Assembly (NCBI RefSeq): GCF_009829325.1
Contig: NZ_VUOS01000012.1
Coordinates: 124,001-188,000, forward strand
Length of the DNA stretch: 64,000 bases
From: Nocardia sp. CY41
Lineage (GTDB): Bacteria; Actinomycetota; Actinomycetes; Mycobacteriales; Mycobacteriaceae
Direction: 5' to 3'
Part shown: piece after piece, positions 45,079-54,291 of the stretch
Layout: every line of letters begins with the position of its first letter
Numbering within the stretch: position 1 is the stretch's first letter
Program-made: the position numbers and the translations under genes
Notes under the pieces: generated by a model
Told to the model about the DNA's origin: nothing
Databases searched by the model: none
Seen by the model: only the letters and a program-made list of their open reading frames with translations

Positions 45079-46515
45079 ATGGATAGTGTGAGCCAGCGCC
45101 TGGGCCTACGGCCGAACCGTATCGCCGTGTTATCGGTGCACACCTCACCACTCGCTCAGCCGGGCACCGGAGACGCGGGCGGCATGAACGTCTATGTCCT
45201 GCAGACGGCCGTCGAACTGGCCCGGCGCGGCACCGAGGTGGAGATCTTCACCCGGGCCACGGCGTCCAACGTCCCACCCGTCCAAGAGGCCGCACCCGGC
45301 GTGCTGGTGCGCAACGTGGTGGCGGGCCCGTTCGAGGGGCTGGACAAGCACGATCTGCCCACCCAGCTGTGCCCCTTCACCGCCGAGGTGCTGCGGCAGG
45401 AAGCCAGGCATCTGCCCGGTCACTACGACCTGGTGCACTCGCACTACTGGCTGTCCGGCCAGGTCGGCTGGCTGACCAGGGACCGCTGGCGGGTGCCGCT
45501 GGTGCACACCGCGCACACGCTGGCGGCGGTGAAGAACGCCGCGCTGGCCGAAGGAGACTGTCCCGAGCCCGCGACCCGCGAGATCGGCGAGAAGCAGGTG
45601 ATCGCGGAATCCGATCGGCTGGTCGCCAACACCGCCGAAGAGGCCCGTCAGCTGGTCGAGCTGTACGGCGCCGATCCCGAGCGCATCGACATCGTCCCGC
45701 CCGGCGCCGATCTGACCCGCTATCACCCCGGCGACAAGGCCGCCGCCCGCGCCGAGTTCGGACTGGCCGCCGACGAGCAGATCGTCGCGTTCGTCGGCCG
45801 CATCCAGCCGTTGAAGGCGCCCGATGTGCTGGTGCGCGCCGCGGCCGAGGTGCTGCGCGCCGACCCGGAACGCAAGCTGCGCGTGCTGATCGTGGGCGGT
45901 CCGTCCGGCAGCGGACTGGAGCGGCCCCACGCGCTGATCGATCTGGCCGCCGAGCTGGGCATCGCCGAACGGGTCAGCTTCCTGCCCCCGCAGCCGCCGC
46001 AGCAACTGGTGCGGATCTATCGCGCGGCCGACCTGGTTGCGGTGCCGAGCTACAACGAGTCCTTCGGCTTGGTCGCGATCGAAGCGCAGGCCAGCGGTAC
46101 TCCGGTGCTGGCCGCCGAGGTGGGCGGCCTGGGTACGGCCGTGCGGCACGAGGTGTCCGGCCTGCTCGTCCCGGGACATCGCACCGCGGACTGGGCGAAC
46201 GCGCTGCGCCACCTGCTGGACGACCCCGACCGGCTGCAGCGGATGAGCGAGCAGGCCGTCACGCACGCGGCCAATTTCTCCTGGGCGCACACCGCCGACG
46301 GGCTGCTCGCCAGTTACGCCGCGGCTCTGGCCGGTTTCCGGGACGAGCGGGCCGGGCTCGGTGGCCGGGGGCTCGCGCACAGCGTGGTACGCGACGATGC
46401 CTACGACCGGGTCGCCACCGGCCCGGCCGGTGAACGGACCGCCGCCCTGCTCGGTGAGACCAGCCAGTCCAGATCGCGGGCGCTGTGGCGGCGCCGGATG
46501 GGAGTACGCCGGTGA
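45079..46515 (+). CDS. mshA: D-inositol-3-phosphate glycosyltransferase (mycothiol synthesis)
   Basis: 478 aa from ATG 45079; GTG 45088 is an alternative. GT4-family enzyme adding GlcNAc to inositol-3-phosphate, the committed step of mycothiol. The N-terminal [20 protein letters not shown] is diagnostic. Acceptor/donor sites follow ([54 protein letters not shown]). Its stop overlaps the YbjN gene (GTGA), as with Rv0486-Rv0487. A CRP-like box lies upstream. Confidence 0.96.
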   Translation: MDSVSQRLGLRPNRIAVLSVHTSPLAQPGTGDAGGMNVYVLQTAVELARRGTEVEIFTRATASNVPPVQEAAPGVLVRNVVAGPFEGLDKHDLPTQLCPFTAEVLRQEARHLPGHYDLVHSHYWLSGQVGWLTRDRWRVPLVHTAHTLAAVKNAALAEGDCPEPATREIGEKQVIAESDRLVANTAEEARQLVELYGADPERIDIVPPGADLTRYHPGDKAAARAEFGLAADEQIVAFVGRIQPLKAPDVLVRAAAEVLRADPERKLRVLIVGGPSGSGLERPHALIDLAAELGIAERVSFLPPQPPQQLVRIYRAADLVAVPSYNESFGLVAIEAQASGTPVLAAEVGGLGTAVRHEVSGLLVPGHRTADWANALRHLLDDPDRLQRMSEQAVTHAANFSWAHTADGLLASYAAALAGFRDERAGLGGRGLAHSVVRDDAYDRVATGPAGERTAALLGETSQSRSRALWRRRMGVRR

Positions 46516-47015
46516 ACGAGATACAGGTGACCGCGCAGCTCATCGACCAGACGCTGCGCGAAAGAGAGATCGAGTACACCCGGCCGGGGGAGGAGACGTT
46601 CGTCGTCGTCCTGCCCGGCGAGCGCAAGCTGAAGACCACGGTGATGGTCACGGTGGGCAAGCACGGCGTGCGGTTCGAGGCGTTCGTCTGCCGCAAGCCG
46701 GACGAGAACTCCGAGGGCGTCTACAAGTTCCTGCTGCGCCGCAACCGCAGGCTCTACGCCGTCGCCTACACCCTCGACCGGGTGGGCGACATCTACCTGG
46801 TCGGCCGCATGTCCGCGCACGCCGTCACCGCCGACGAACTGGACCGCGTGTTCGGGCAGATTCTCGAGGCCGTCGACGCCGACTTCAACGTGCTGCTGGA
46901 ACTCGGCTTCGCGGAATCCATTCGACGGGAATGGAAGTGGCGCGTCTCGCGCGGGGAGTCGCTGCAGAACCTGCGCGCATTCGAGCACTTGGTGGACTCC
47001 GCCGACAAGCCGTAG
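46512..47015 (+). CDS. YbjN domain protein
   Basis: 167 aa from GTG 46512 within mshA's last codons. A YbjN/T3SS-chaperone-like fold: [59 protein letters not shown]. Consistently next to mshA (Rv0487), suggesting a role in its stability or in redox homeostasis, which is unproven. Confidence 0.88.
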   Translation: MNEIQVTAQLIDQTLREREIEYTRPGEETFVVVLPGERKLKTTVMVTVGKHGVRFEAFVCRKPDENSEGVYKFLLRRNRRLYAVAYTLDRVGDIYLVGRMSAHAVTADELDRVFGQILEAVDADFNVLLELGFAESIRREWKWRVSRGESLQNLRAFEHLVDSADKP

Positions 47016-47081
47016 CCGGTCGCCGGACCTGGCCCGCCGGGTGACAATCGCAGGCGTTCGGATCGGCGGAGGGATACGGCG

Positions 47082-47972
47082 TTGGCGATTCTCGCTCTGG
47101 ACATCGGCGCGACGAAGTTCGCGGCCGGGGTGGTAGGCCCCGGCGCCGAAGTGCGCGACGTGCGCAGGGTGGACGTGCCGGCCGCCCGTGTATGGGACAC
47201 CTGTCGTGAGTTGCTGCTGGCGGTGGCCGGTGGGGAATCCGTCGCAGCGGTGGGGATCGGTGCGGCGGGACCGGTGGACGTGCGGACCGGCGTCACGGGT
47301 CCGTTGAACATTCCGGAGTGGAAAGCGGGCTTCCCGGTGGTCGCCGCCGTGCAGGAGCTGTTTCCCGCCGCCGCGATTCGTTTCGCCATCGACGGCGCCT
47401 GCCTCGCGCTGGCCGAACATCGCCTCGGCGCGCTGCGCGGGGTGCCGGACGCGCTGGCCATGACGGTGTCGTCGGGGATCGGCGGCGGGATCGTCGCGGA
47501 CGGGAAGGTACTGCTCGGGCGCACCGGTAATGCCGGGCACGTGGGCCACATCGTCGTGCCCGGCTGGGACACGCCCTGCGGGTGCGGTGGCCGGGGTTGC
47601 GTCGAAGCGGTCGCGAGCGGCATGTCGTCGGTGCGCTGGGCGCGCGAGCAGGGCTGGTCCGGCACCACGGGCGCGCGACTGGCCGCGGACGCGCACGCGG
47701 GCGACGAACTCGCCGTCGCCGCACTGCGCCGGGCGGGCACCGCGCTCGGCGCGGCCATCGCCTCGGCCGCGGCTCTGCTGGACGTCGACCGGGTGGTCAT
47801 CGGCGGCGGTTTCGCGCAATCCGGTGCGCCGCTGTGGGATCCGCTGCGTGCCGCGCTGGACGCGCACGCCGGGCTGAAGTTCCTGCGCGGGCTGCGAGTG
47901 GAGCTCTCCGAAATCACCCACGGCGCCACCCTGGCGGGCGCGGGGGTGCTCGCCGTCGGCGAACCCGTCTGA
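47082..47972 (+). CDS. ROK-family sugar kinase
   Basis: 296 aa from TTG 47082 with GGAGGG nine bases upstream. ROK fold without a helix-turn-helix, so an enzyme rather than a repressor: phosphate-1 loop ILALDIGATKFAAGVV, catalytic Asp in IDGACLALAEHRLG, zinc site CGCGGRGCVE (about residue 165). The usual E-x-G-H is H-V-G-H here (NAGHVGHIV). Probable glucose or N-acetylglucosamine kinase. The position between YbjN and gpmA links it to central sugar metabolism. Confidence 0.88.
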   Translation: MAILALDIGATKFAAGVVGPGAEVRDVRRVDVPAARVWDTCRELLLAVAGGESVAAVGIGAAGPVDVRTGVTGPLNIPEWKAGFPVVAAVQELFPAAAIRFAIDGACLALAEHRLGALRGVPDALAMTVSSGIGGGIVADGKVLLGRTGNAGHVGHIVVPGWDTPCGCGGRGCVEAVASGMSSVRWAREQGWSGTTGARLAADAHAGDELAVAALRRAGTALGAAIASAAALLDVDRVVIGGGFAQSGAPLWDPLRAALDAHAGLKFLRGLRVELSEITHGATLAGAGVLAVGEPV

Positions 47973-48053
47973 CTTCGCGCTTTCCCGCGCAGGCCGGGGC
48001 GAGGTGGCGGGAACCGATGCGACCCGGTCGAGCGCGCATGGGAGGATGACCGC

Positions 48054-48791
48054 ATGACGTGCACCCTCGTGCTGCTGCGCCACGGCGAGAGCGAATGGAA
48101 TGCCATGAACCTGTTCACCGGCTGGGTGGACGTGCACCTGACCGACAAGGGCATCGCCGAGGGCAAGCGCGCCGGGGAACTGCTGGCCGAGCACGGCATC
48201 CTGCCGGACGTCGTCTACACCTCGCTGCTGCGCCGCGCGATCTCCACCGCGAACATCGCGCTGGACGCTGCCGACCGGCACTGGATTCCGGTGATCCGGG
48301 ACTGGCGGCTCAACGAGCGGCACTACGGCGAGTTGCAGGGCAAGAACAAGGCGCAGATCCGGGAGAAGTACGGCGACGAGCAGTTCATGTTGTGGCGTCG
48401 CAGCTACGACACCCCGCCGCCGCCGATCGACCCGGCCAACGAGTACAGCCAGGAAGGCGACCCGCGCTACGCGGGCATCGAGGTCCCGAAGACCGAATGC
48501 CTGCTGGACGTGGTCAACCGGATGGTGCCCTACTGGGAGTCGACCATTTCCAAGGACCTGCTGTCCGGCAAGACCGTGCTGGTCGCCGCGCACGGCAACT
48601 CGCTGCGCGCGCTGGTCAAGCACCTCGATCGGATCTCCGACGACGACATCGCCGGCCTGAACATCCCCACCGGCATCCCGCTGCGCTACGAGCTGGACGA
48701 GAACCTTCGCCCGGTGCGTCCGCACGAGTACCTGGATCCCGAGGCGGCCGCCGCGGGAGCCGCCGCCGTCGCCGGGCAGGGCGGCAAATAG
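48054..48791 (+). CDS. gpmA: 2,3-bisphosphoglycerate-dependent phosphoglycerate mutase
   Basis: 245 aa, ATG 48054. Glycolytic interconversion of 3- and 2-phosphoglycerate. The phospho-His is in [10 protein letters not shown] (residue 10 area), with [25 protein letters not shown] and [15 protein letters not shown] completing the site. The C-terminal Ala-rich tail ([16 protein letters not shown]) is typical of actinobacteria. It corresponds to Rv0489 and ends in a strong terminator. Confidence 0.97.
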   Translation: MTCTLVLLRHGESEWNAMNLFTGWVDVHLTDKGIAEGKRAGELLAEHGILPDVVYTSLLRRAISTANIALDAADRHWIPVIRDWRLNERHYGELQGKNKAQIREKYGDEQFMLWRRSYDTPPPPIDPANEYSQEGDPRYAGIEVPKTECLLDVVNRMVPYWESTISKDLLSGKTVLVAAHGNSLRALVKHLDRISDDDIAGLNIPTGIPLRYELDENLRPVRPHEYLDPEAAAAGAAAVAGQGGK

Positions 48792-48810
48792 CCCGCACAG
48801 CGCGAATCCG

Positions 48811-48846
48811 CAACGCGCCGTCACCCGCCGGGGTGGCGGCGCGTTG
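48811..48846 (+). terminator. Rho-independent terminator after gpmA
   Basis: CAACGCGCCG (48811-48820) pairs with CGGCGCGTTG (48837-48846); an inner CACCC/GGGTG stem closes the loop. TCGTTTT follows. Confidence 0.85.
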
Positions 48847-48930
48847 TCGTTTTCCCGCGGGCGACAGCGTTGCCGGGCGACACGCCGGGGGGATGACATC
48901 GACCTGCGACGCGGCCGCGCCGAATTAAGT

Positions 48931-48967
48931 TACCCACTGTTTTTACCGGCAAGTAGATAGGTACACT
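48931..48967 (+). promoter_or_regulatory. Probable promoter/operator of the secreted hydrolase gene
   Basis: An AT-rich island with TTTTTACCGGCAAGTAGA (48940-48957), a TACC-GG-nnGTA-type half-palindrome common in TetR operators, followed by TACACT (48962-48967) as a -10. No good -35 is visible. Confidence 0.3.
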
Positions 48968-49005
48968 CTGGTCCGTTCGACCAGCCGAGAGGTGGATCAC
49001 GTCCG

Positions 49006-51063
49006 ATGAAGCACGCGTTGCGGGCCACGGTGGCGGCAGTTGCCGTCACGATGCTCGTTCCCTTCCTCGCCGGCGGCGCGGATGCCGTCGCGCCGCCCAC
49101 CGGTCCGGACGGCGGCGCCGCGGGAGCGTCCTGGGCGGCCACCCAGGACGGCCCTCAGCAGTACCCGAACATCTACATCCAATGGGACGTCCCCATCACG
49201 ATGAGTGACGGGACCGTCCTGAAGGGCAATGTCTACCGCCCCGCCGACGCCTCCGGCCGCCCTGTCGACGCGCCCACGCCGACGATCGTCAACCTCACGC
49301 CGTACACCAAGCTGGTCTCGAACCTGGCCGATCACGCGCAGTCGATCCCCGGCCTGTCCGACGCGCTGATCGAGTTCTTCCGGCAGATCGACATGAGCGG
49401 CACCCCGCTGTCCGGCGTCACCGATCTGACGAAGGCGTTCGGCGGCGGCGAACTGCGCAACTTCACCGTCGACCGGCAGCTGATCAAGAGCGGCTACACG
49501 CAGGTGGTCGTCGACGTGCGCGGCACCGGTTTCTCCCAGGGTGTCTGGGACATGCTGCGCGGACGCGAACAGCAGGACACCGTCGAGGTGATCGACTGGG
49601 CCTCCCGGCAGCCGTGGTCCAACGGTCGCGTCGGCATGAACGGCATCTCCTACTCCGGGATCAACCAGGTGCAGGCCGCCGAACAGCGGCCGCCCGCCCT
49701 CCAGGCGATCTTCCCGGTCGTGCCGGGCAGCGACCTGGTCAACGACGTGCTCGCGCCGGGCGGCGGCTTCGGTTTCAACTTCATCCCGCTGTGGCTGACC
49801 GCGATCAACGGTCTCAAGCTGATCCCCGACCTGGCCTCGGTGCTCAACGGTCGACTGGACACCACATGGCTGGCCGACCGCGCCCGCGACCCGTTGACGT
49901 TCATGGACGTCCTCCTGAACGTCTACACCACCGCGCGGCTGGAGGACCTCGACCCGCGCGCCAAGGAACTGCTGACCGACGGCTCCGCACCGCGGCAGGA
50001 CTGGCTCGGTGATCCGGGCGGGATCCGGACGCCGACCTTCGTCACCGGCGGCTGGCACGACCTGTTCACCTATTCGGAATCGAAGATCTACAACGAGATT
50101 CCGCTGCCGCCGGGCCAGAAGCAGTTGCTGATGGGCAACACCTACCACCTCAACTCGGGCAACGAGTACGGCGAACCGGGCCTGCCGCCGCGGCTGGACG
50201 TGCTACAGCGCGCGTGGTTCGACAAGTGGCTCAAGGACGTCGACAACGGCATCGATCAATACGGCCCGATCACTCTGCGCCAGCAGGGCGGCGGCTGGAT
50301 CACCACCGACTCCTTCGCCGCGCCGACCGCTACGGCGGATCCGGCACAGGCGGTGCACCGCAGGATGTATCTGTCGGCCGCGCCCAGCGGCACCGCCGCG
50401 AGCGTCTACGACGGTTCGCTCAGCCCCGAGGGCAGCGGCGAGCCCGCCCGCCTGACCGTCGCCCCCGGCCTGACCAGCCTGTGCTCCAACGACGCGGCTC
50501 AGGGCACCGCCGGTGTGCTGTCGGTCATCGACGGTTGCGCGAAGGACTCCAGGGTCGAGGAACTCAACGGGCTGACCTTCACCAGCGCCCCGGTCGCCGA
50601 GCCGACCTCGATCTCCGGGCGGATCGCGGTGCGGCTGAACACTGTCCAGGACGCGGCCGACGGCTACTGGGTGGTCACCGTGAACGACGTCGCGCCGGAC
50701 GGGCAGTCCAGCGTGCTGTCCTCGGGACAACTCATGGCCTCCCTGCGCGCGATCGACGAGGCCAACAGCAGCAAGTCGGCCAACGGCGACTACACCGACC
50801 CGCGGCCGTACACCTCGCTCGACCAGCGGCAGCCGACGGTCCCGGGCGAAGTGACCACGCTGGACATCGCGCTGCCCGCCACCGAGGCGCTCCTGCAGCC
50901 GGGCCATCGCCTGCGCGTCGACGTGTACGCGGGCAACTTCCCCAAGGGCCTGCCGATTCTGCCGATGCTGATCGACACCGGCCTGCGGCCGCAGCATCTG
51001 GAGCTGGATCCCGCTCGTCCGAGCTTCGTCAACATCCCGGTTCGGGGAAATCCGGGCTGGTAG
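49006..51063 (+). CDS. Secreted CocE/NonD-type (peptidase S15-like) hydrolase
   Basis: 685 aa. A signal peptide (ATVAAVAVTMLVPFLAGGADA, cleavage around residue 27) directs export. The alpha/beta hydrolase domain follows the S15/CocE pattern: YTKLVSNLADHA, VVVDVRGTGFSQGVWD, nucleophile elbow GMNGISYSGINQ (Ser215), Asp region GGWHDLFTY and His region GNTYHLNSGNEYG. The C-terminal 230 residues are the jelly-roll X-Pro domain (AVHRRMYLSAAPSGTAAS, ISGRIAVRLNT). Likely an extracellular esterase or peptidase. It begins the block inserted between gpmA and senX3. Confidence 0.9.
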   Translation: MKHALRATVAAVAVTMLVPFLAGGADAVAPPTGPDGGAAGASWAATQDGPQQYPNIYIQWDVPITMSDGTVLKGNVYRPADASGRPVDAPTPTIVNLTPYTKLVSNLADHAQSIPGLSDALIEFFRQIDMSGTPLSGVTDLTKAFGGGELRNFTVDRQLIKSGYTQVVVDVRGTGFSQGVWDMLRGREQQDTVEVIDWASRQPWSNGRVGMNGISYSGINQVQAAEQRPPALQAIFPVVPGSDLVNDVLAPGGGFGFNFIPLWLTAINGLKLIPDLASVLNGRLDTTWLADRARDPLTFMDVLLNVYTTARLEDLDPRAKELLTDGSAPRQDWLGDPGGIRTPTFVTGGWHDLFTYSESKIYNEIPLPPGQKQLLMGNTYHLNSGNEYGEPGLPPRLDVLQRAWFDKWLKDVDNGIDQYGPITLRQQGGGWITTDSFAAPTATADPAQAVHRRMYLSAAPSGTAASVYDGSLSPEGSGEPARLTVAPGLTSLCSNDAAQGTAGVLSVIDGCAKDSRVEELNGLTFTSAPVAEPTSISGRIAVRLNTVQDAADGYWVVTVNDVAPDGQSSVLSSGQLMASLRAIDEANSSKSANGDYTDPRPYTSLDQRQPTVPGEVTTLDIALPATEALLQPGHRLRVDVYAGNFPKGLPILPMLIDTGLRPQHLELDPARPSFVNIPVRGNPGW

Positions 51064-51171
51064 ACCGGGGCGTGCGCCCTCGCGCATCAAGGTTGACGCC
51101 GCGGGGTATGGGTGAGGGTGCACGCTCCGACCGGGTCTGTGGAAACAGGCCGGAAAAAATTTCCGCGTGTG

Positions 51172-51199
51172 TGTCGATCGTCTGGATCTCCCGTTCGAC
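51172..51199 (+). promoter_or_regulatory. ECF42-type promoter
   Basis: TGTCGA (51172-51177), 18-base spacer, CGAC (51196-51199), about 50 bases before the DGPF gene. ECF42 promoters are reported with TGTCGA at -35 and CGA/TC at -10 (recalled from the literature), so this looks like autoregulation by the sigma factor encoded downstream. Confidence 0.6.
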
Positions 51200-51251
51200 C
51201 TATGGGTGAGAGGGTCCGGTCAGGGACCCGGACAGCCAGAGGGAGACAACG

Positions 51252-51671
51252 ATGAAGTTCATGCTGATCATGCGCGCCACCGATGAGGCCTACGCCACGA
51301 TGGTGAACACCGACTTCGACCAGATGCTCGACACCATGGGCAAATTCAACGACGAGCTGATCCGGGCGGGCGTGCTGCTCGCGGCGGAGGGGTTGGAGGA
51401 CGCCGCCGAGGGCGTGGTCGTCGACTACTCCGCCGAGACCCCCGTCGTCACCGACGGCCCGTACGGCGAGACGAAGGAGTTGTTCGGCGGGTTCTACCTG
51501 CTCAACGTGGCGTCGAAGGAAGAGGCGATCGAGTGGGCCAAGCGGATGCCGATCAGCGGCCCCGGCTTCAAGACCGAGATCCGCCGGGTTCCCACGATCG
51601 ACGAGTTCCCGCAGGACAATGTGTGGGTCCAGAAGGAGCGGGCGTGGCGCGAGGCCACCGGTCAGCTCTGA
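51252..51671 (+). CDS. DGPF-domain (YCII-related) protein
   Basis: 139 aa with AGGGAGA before ATG 51252. Compact YCII fold (MKFMLIMRATDEAYATM) with the signature TDGPYGETKELFGGFYLL and a terminal VRP-like segment (FPQDNVWVQKERAWREA). DGPF proteins are the constant genetic partners of ECF42 sigma factors and may be effectors or targets; catalysis is unproven. The sigma gene follows 15 bases later. Confidence 0.92.
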   Translation: MKFMLIMRATDEAYATMVNTDFDQMLDTMGKFNDELIRAGVLLAAEGLEDAAEGVVVDYSAETPVVTDGPYGETKELFGGFYLLNVASKEEAIEWAKRMPISGPGFKTEIRRVPTIDEFPQDNVWVQKERAWREATGQL

Positions 51672-51686
51672 GCGGATCGAGGGGCG

Positions 51687-52988
51687 ATGGGCGACCACAC
51701 CGGCCGTGAGGCCGTCGCCGCGGTCTGGCGGATCGAGTCGGCCCGGATCGTCGGCGCGCTCGCCCGCTACACCGGCGACTTCGCGCTGGCCGAGGACCTG
51801 GCGCAGGAGGCGCTGGCCGAAGCGCTGGTGACGTGGCCGCGGGAGGGGGTGCCGCGCAATCCCGCCGGGTGGTTGCTCACCGTCGGCCGCCGCCGCGCGA
51901 TCGACGCGTTCCGCCGGCGCTCGGCCCTCGATGAGAGATACGCCGCCTTCGCCCGGGACCTGGGCGAGGGCGGCGCCGTCTCGGGTGGCGCAGCGGTCGA
52001 TCCCGTCCGGGACGCCCAGGACGTGCTGTGGGATCCGGACCGCATCGATGACGACCTGCTCGCGCTGATGTTCGTCTCCTGTCATCCCGTGCTGTCGCGG
52101 GAGGCGCGGGTGGCGCTCACCTTGCGGGTGGTCGGCGGTCTGACCAGCGACGAGATCGCCAAGGCGTTCCTCGTTCCGGCCGCCACCGTGCAGGCTCGGA
52201 TCACGCGCGCCAAGAAGACCCTCGCGGCGGCTCGGGTGCCGTTCGCCGTGCCTCCGGCCGACGAACGGGCCGAGCGTCTCGGCTCGGTGCTCAGTGTCGT
52301 CTACCTGATCTTCACCGAGGGGTCCTCGGCCAGCTCCGGTGCGGATCTGATCCGGCTCGACCTCGCCAGCGGGGCGTTGCGCCTGGCCCGGGTGCTGGCC
52401 CGGCTGATGCCGGAGGAGCCCGAGGTACACGGCCTGCTGGCGCTGCTCGAGCTCACCGCGGCGCGTTTCCCCGCCCGTACCGGGCCGGACGGCGAGCCGG
52501 TGCTGCTGGAAGACCAGGACCGCCGCCGCTGGGACCGCGCGGCGATCGGCCGGGGCCGGGCGGCGCTGGCCCGCGCCGAGCAGGCGGGCCGGGGGCTGGG
52601 CGCCTACGGCTTGCAGGCGGCGATCGCCGAATGCCATGCCGTAGCCCCGTCGGTCGAGGAGACGAACTGGGAGCGCATCGTGCTCGTCTACGAGGCGCTC
52701 GGCCGCCTCGCGCCGTCGCCGGTGGTCGACCTCAACCGGGCGGTGGCGGTCGCCATGGCGCAGGGACCGGCCGCGGCGTTGCGGATCGTGGACGAGCTGG
52801 CGGCCACCGAGGCGCTCGCGCGGTCGCACCTGCTACCGAGCGTCCGCGGCGAACTGCTCGTCCGACTGGGACGCACGCAGGAGGCGCGCACCGAACTGGA
52901 GCGCGCCCTCGGCCTGTGCGGCAATCAGCGCGAGCGGGTGGTGCTGGAGCGTAAGCTCGCGGACCTCGACGCGGCCGATCCGGCCTGA
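51687..52988 (+). CDS. ECF42-type RNA polymerase sigma factor with C-terminal TPR-like domain
   Basis: 433 aa, ATG 51687. Sigma region 2 is residues about 12-75 (DFALAEDLAQEALAEALVTW, PAGWLLTVGRRRAIDAFRRR), region 4 about 125-175 (ALTLRVVGGLTSDEIAKAFL, AATVQARITRAKK). The extra 250 residues (EGSSASSGADLIRLDLASGA, LLALLELTAARFPARTG, DLNRAVAVAMAQGPAAAL) are the long C-terminal domain that defines ECF42 in place of an anti-sigma factor. It is coupled to the DGPF gene and the promoter above. Confidence 0.93.
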   Translation: MGDHTGREAVAAVWRIESARIVGALARYTGDFALAEDLAQEALAEALVTWPREGVPRNPAGWLLTVGRRRAIDAFRRRSALDERYAAFARDLGEGGAVSGGAAVDPVRDAQDVLWDPDRIDDDLLALMFVSCHPVLSREARVALTLRVVGGLTSDEIAKAFLVPAATVQARITRAKKTLAAARVPFAVPPADERAERLGSVLSVVYLIFTEGSSASSGADLIRLDLASGALRLARVLARLMPEEPEVHGLLALLELTAARFPARTGPDGEPVLLEDQDRRRWDRAAIGRGRAALARAEQAGRGLGAYGLQAAIAECHAVAPSVEETNWERIVLVYEALGRLAPSPVVDLNRAVAVAMAQGPAAALRIVDELAATEALARSHLLPSVRGELLVRLGRTQEARTELERALGLCGNQRERVVLERKLADLDAADPA

Positions 52989-52999
52989 GCGCCCGGCAG

Positions 53000-53659
53000 T
53001 CAGTCCGCGACGGCGAACGCGGCCGCCAAGGGCGGAAACATCGCTCGGACGTCGTGCCCGGCGAACCAGAGGCCGACGGCGAATACCGACGTTGCCTCCA
53101 GGTACCGCGCCCGGTGCAGCCCGCCCGCCGGAAATGGTTGTGCGCCGAGGTCTTCGGCCAGCGTCGCGACCGCTCGCACCGCGGCCGCGTCGTCGCCGCA
53201 GAGCGGCACCGCCAAGCGGCGCTCGTCGAAGACGCGCGCCGCCGCCTGCCATACCTCGGCGGCACAGAGATTGAACGCTTTCACCACCTTCGCCCCCGGC
53301 GCCTGCGCCGCGATCCGTTCGGCGACAGCGTCCTCGGTGAGCACGAACGCGGTGACTCCCTCGGGCGCCGCGGCGTCCGGGGCGAAGGCGTTGGTGCAGT
53401 CGATCACCGTGCGGCCGGTCAACAGCTCCCCGACGGCGCGCAGCACTTCTGGCAACGCGGGGACCGGTAACGCGAGCAGCACCACATCTCCGAAAACCGC
53501 GGCGTCGCCGATCGTTCCGGGCCGTGCGCCGATGGCGGCCGCCAGTTCCGCGGCGGCTCCGGCGTTCCGGGCGCCGACCAGCACCTCGTGACCCGCCGCG
53601 CGCCAGCCGCCGCCGAGCGCCCGCGCCATCGCGCCCGCGCCGATGATTCCGATTCGCAT
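53000..53659 (-). CDS. NADP-dependent oxidoreductase of the F420-reductase family
   Basis: 219 aa, ATG 53659. N-terminal Rossmann motif IGIIGAGAMARALGGGWRAA, VLVGARN, then DVVLLALPVPALPEV, VIDCTNAF and VVKAFNLCAAEVW. The family (F420-NADP reductase/YdhF-like, COG2085) moves hydride between NADPH and F420 or small substrates. Divergent from an HxlR regulator across a 91-base gap that contains a palindrome, so induced redox or electrophile responses are likely. Confidence 0.85.
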   Translation of the reverse strand: MRIGIIGAGAMARALGGGWRAAGHEVLVGARNAGAAAELAAAIGARPGTIGDAAVFGDVVLLALPVPALPEVLRAVGELLTGRTVIDCTNAFAPDAAAPEGVTAFVLTEDAVAERIAAQAPGAKVVKAFNLCAAEVWQAAARVFDERRLAVPLCGDDAAAVRAVATLAEDLGAQPFPAGGLHRARYLEATSVFAVGLWFAGHDVRAMFPPLAAAFAVAD

Positions 53660-53711
53660 CCGAACTCCTGACTCGAAAGGTTTCCGGCGACGAGGCTAGG
53701 AACTCTGATAG

Positions 53712-53725
53712 GCACCCTGGGGTGC
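53712..53725. promoter_or_regulatory. Palindrome between oxidoreductase and hxlR genes
   Basis: GCACCC-TG-GGGTGC is a perfect 14-bp palindrome in the divergent intergenic region, a natural binding site for the HxlR dimer. Confidence 0.5.
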
Positions 53726-53750
53726 GCAACGGCGCTGGCAAGCTGGAGCA

Positions 53751-54149
53751 GTGAGCGCAGAACCGATCACCGCCGAACGGGTGGAATTCGCGCCCTACGG
53801 CGACTTCGAATCCGACTGCCCGGCCCGGATGGGGGTGGACATCTTCGGCAACTCCTGGTTGCCGGTGATCGTCTACCTGCTGCGCGAGGGACCCATGCGT
53901 CCCGGTGAGCTCCGCACGGCCATCGGGGGGATCAGTCAGAAGATGCTGACGCAGACGCTGCGCCGGATGGAACGGATGACGCTGGTACGCAGGCGCCGCT
54001 ACGCCGAAGCGCCGCCGCGCGTCGAGTACGAGCTGACCGCCGCGGGCGCGGACCTGCTCGTCCCGATCTACGCCCTCGGCGACTGGGTGGACAAACACGG
54101 CCGCGCGGTGAACGAGGCGCTCGCCCGAGCCGACGACCACGAAGACTGA
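53751..54149 (+). CDS. HxlR-family regulator
   Basis: 132 aa, GTG 53751. A winged helix with the HxlR signature: CPARMGVDIFGNSWLPVIVY (Cys in the position used for redox or electrophile sensing), REGPMRPGELRTAIGGISQK, LRRMERMTLVRRRRY, and RVEYELTAAGADLLVPIYAL. It probably controls the divergent oxidoreductase and itself. Confidence 0.9.
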   Translation: MSAEPITAERVEFAPYGDFESDCPARMGVDIFGNSWLPVIVYLLREGPMRPGELRTAIGGISQKMLTQTLRRMERMTLVRRRRYAEAPPRVEYELTAAGADLLVPIYALGDWVDKHGRAVNEALARADDHED

Positions 54150-54256
54150 CCGGTCGGTGAATACGCTGCGGGTACGCCATGTCGAACAGTGCGTAAACAT
54201 GCGGCTAACGGGGCCGGAAGGGGCTATGACCTGCGCGAAACTTCGTGTACCCCGCG

Positions 54257-54291
54257 TTGGCCGACCGGTCGGCGACCGTACGATTCAAGGG
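54257..54291 (+). promoter_or_regulatory. senX3 promoter with internal palindrome
   Basis: TTGGCC (54257-54262), 16-base spacer, TACGAT (54279-54284), with the GTG start seven bases later, suggesting a leaderless transcript. The spacer holds the perfect palindrome GCCGACCGGTCGGC (54260-54273); its core GACCGGTCGG also occurs at 54148-54157 over the hxlR stop. Confidence 0.45.

Noticed and set aside
46401..48899. 832-codon antisense frame across mshA end, YbjN, ROK and gpmA
   Set aside because: It spans four well-supported genes and several intergenic gaps; its translation is Arg/Val/Gly-rich with no domains.
54150..54290. PHO-box (RegX3/PhoP type direct repeats) before senX3
   Set aside because: Only one GGTGAAT-like half was visible; no second copy at the right spacing.
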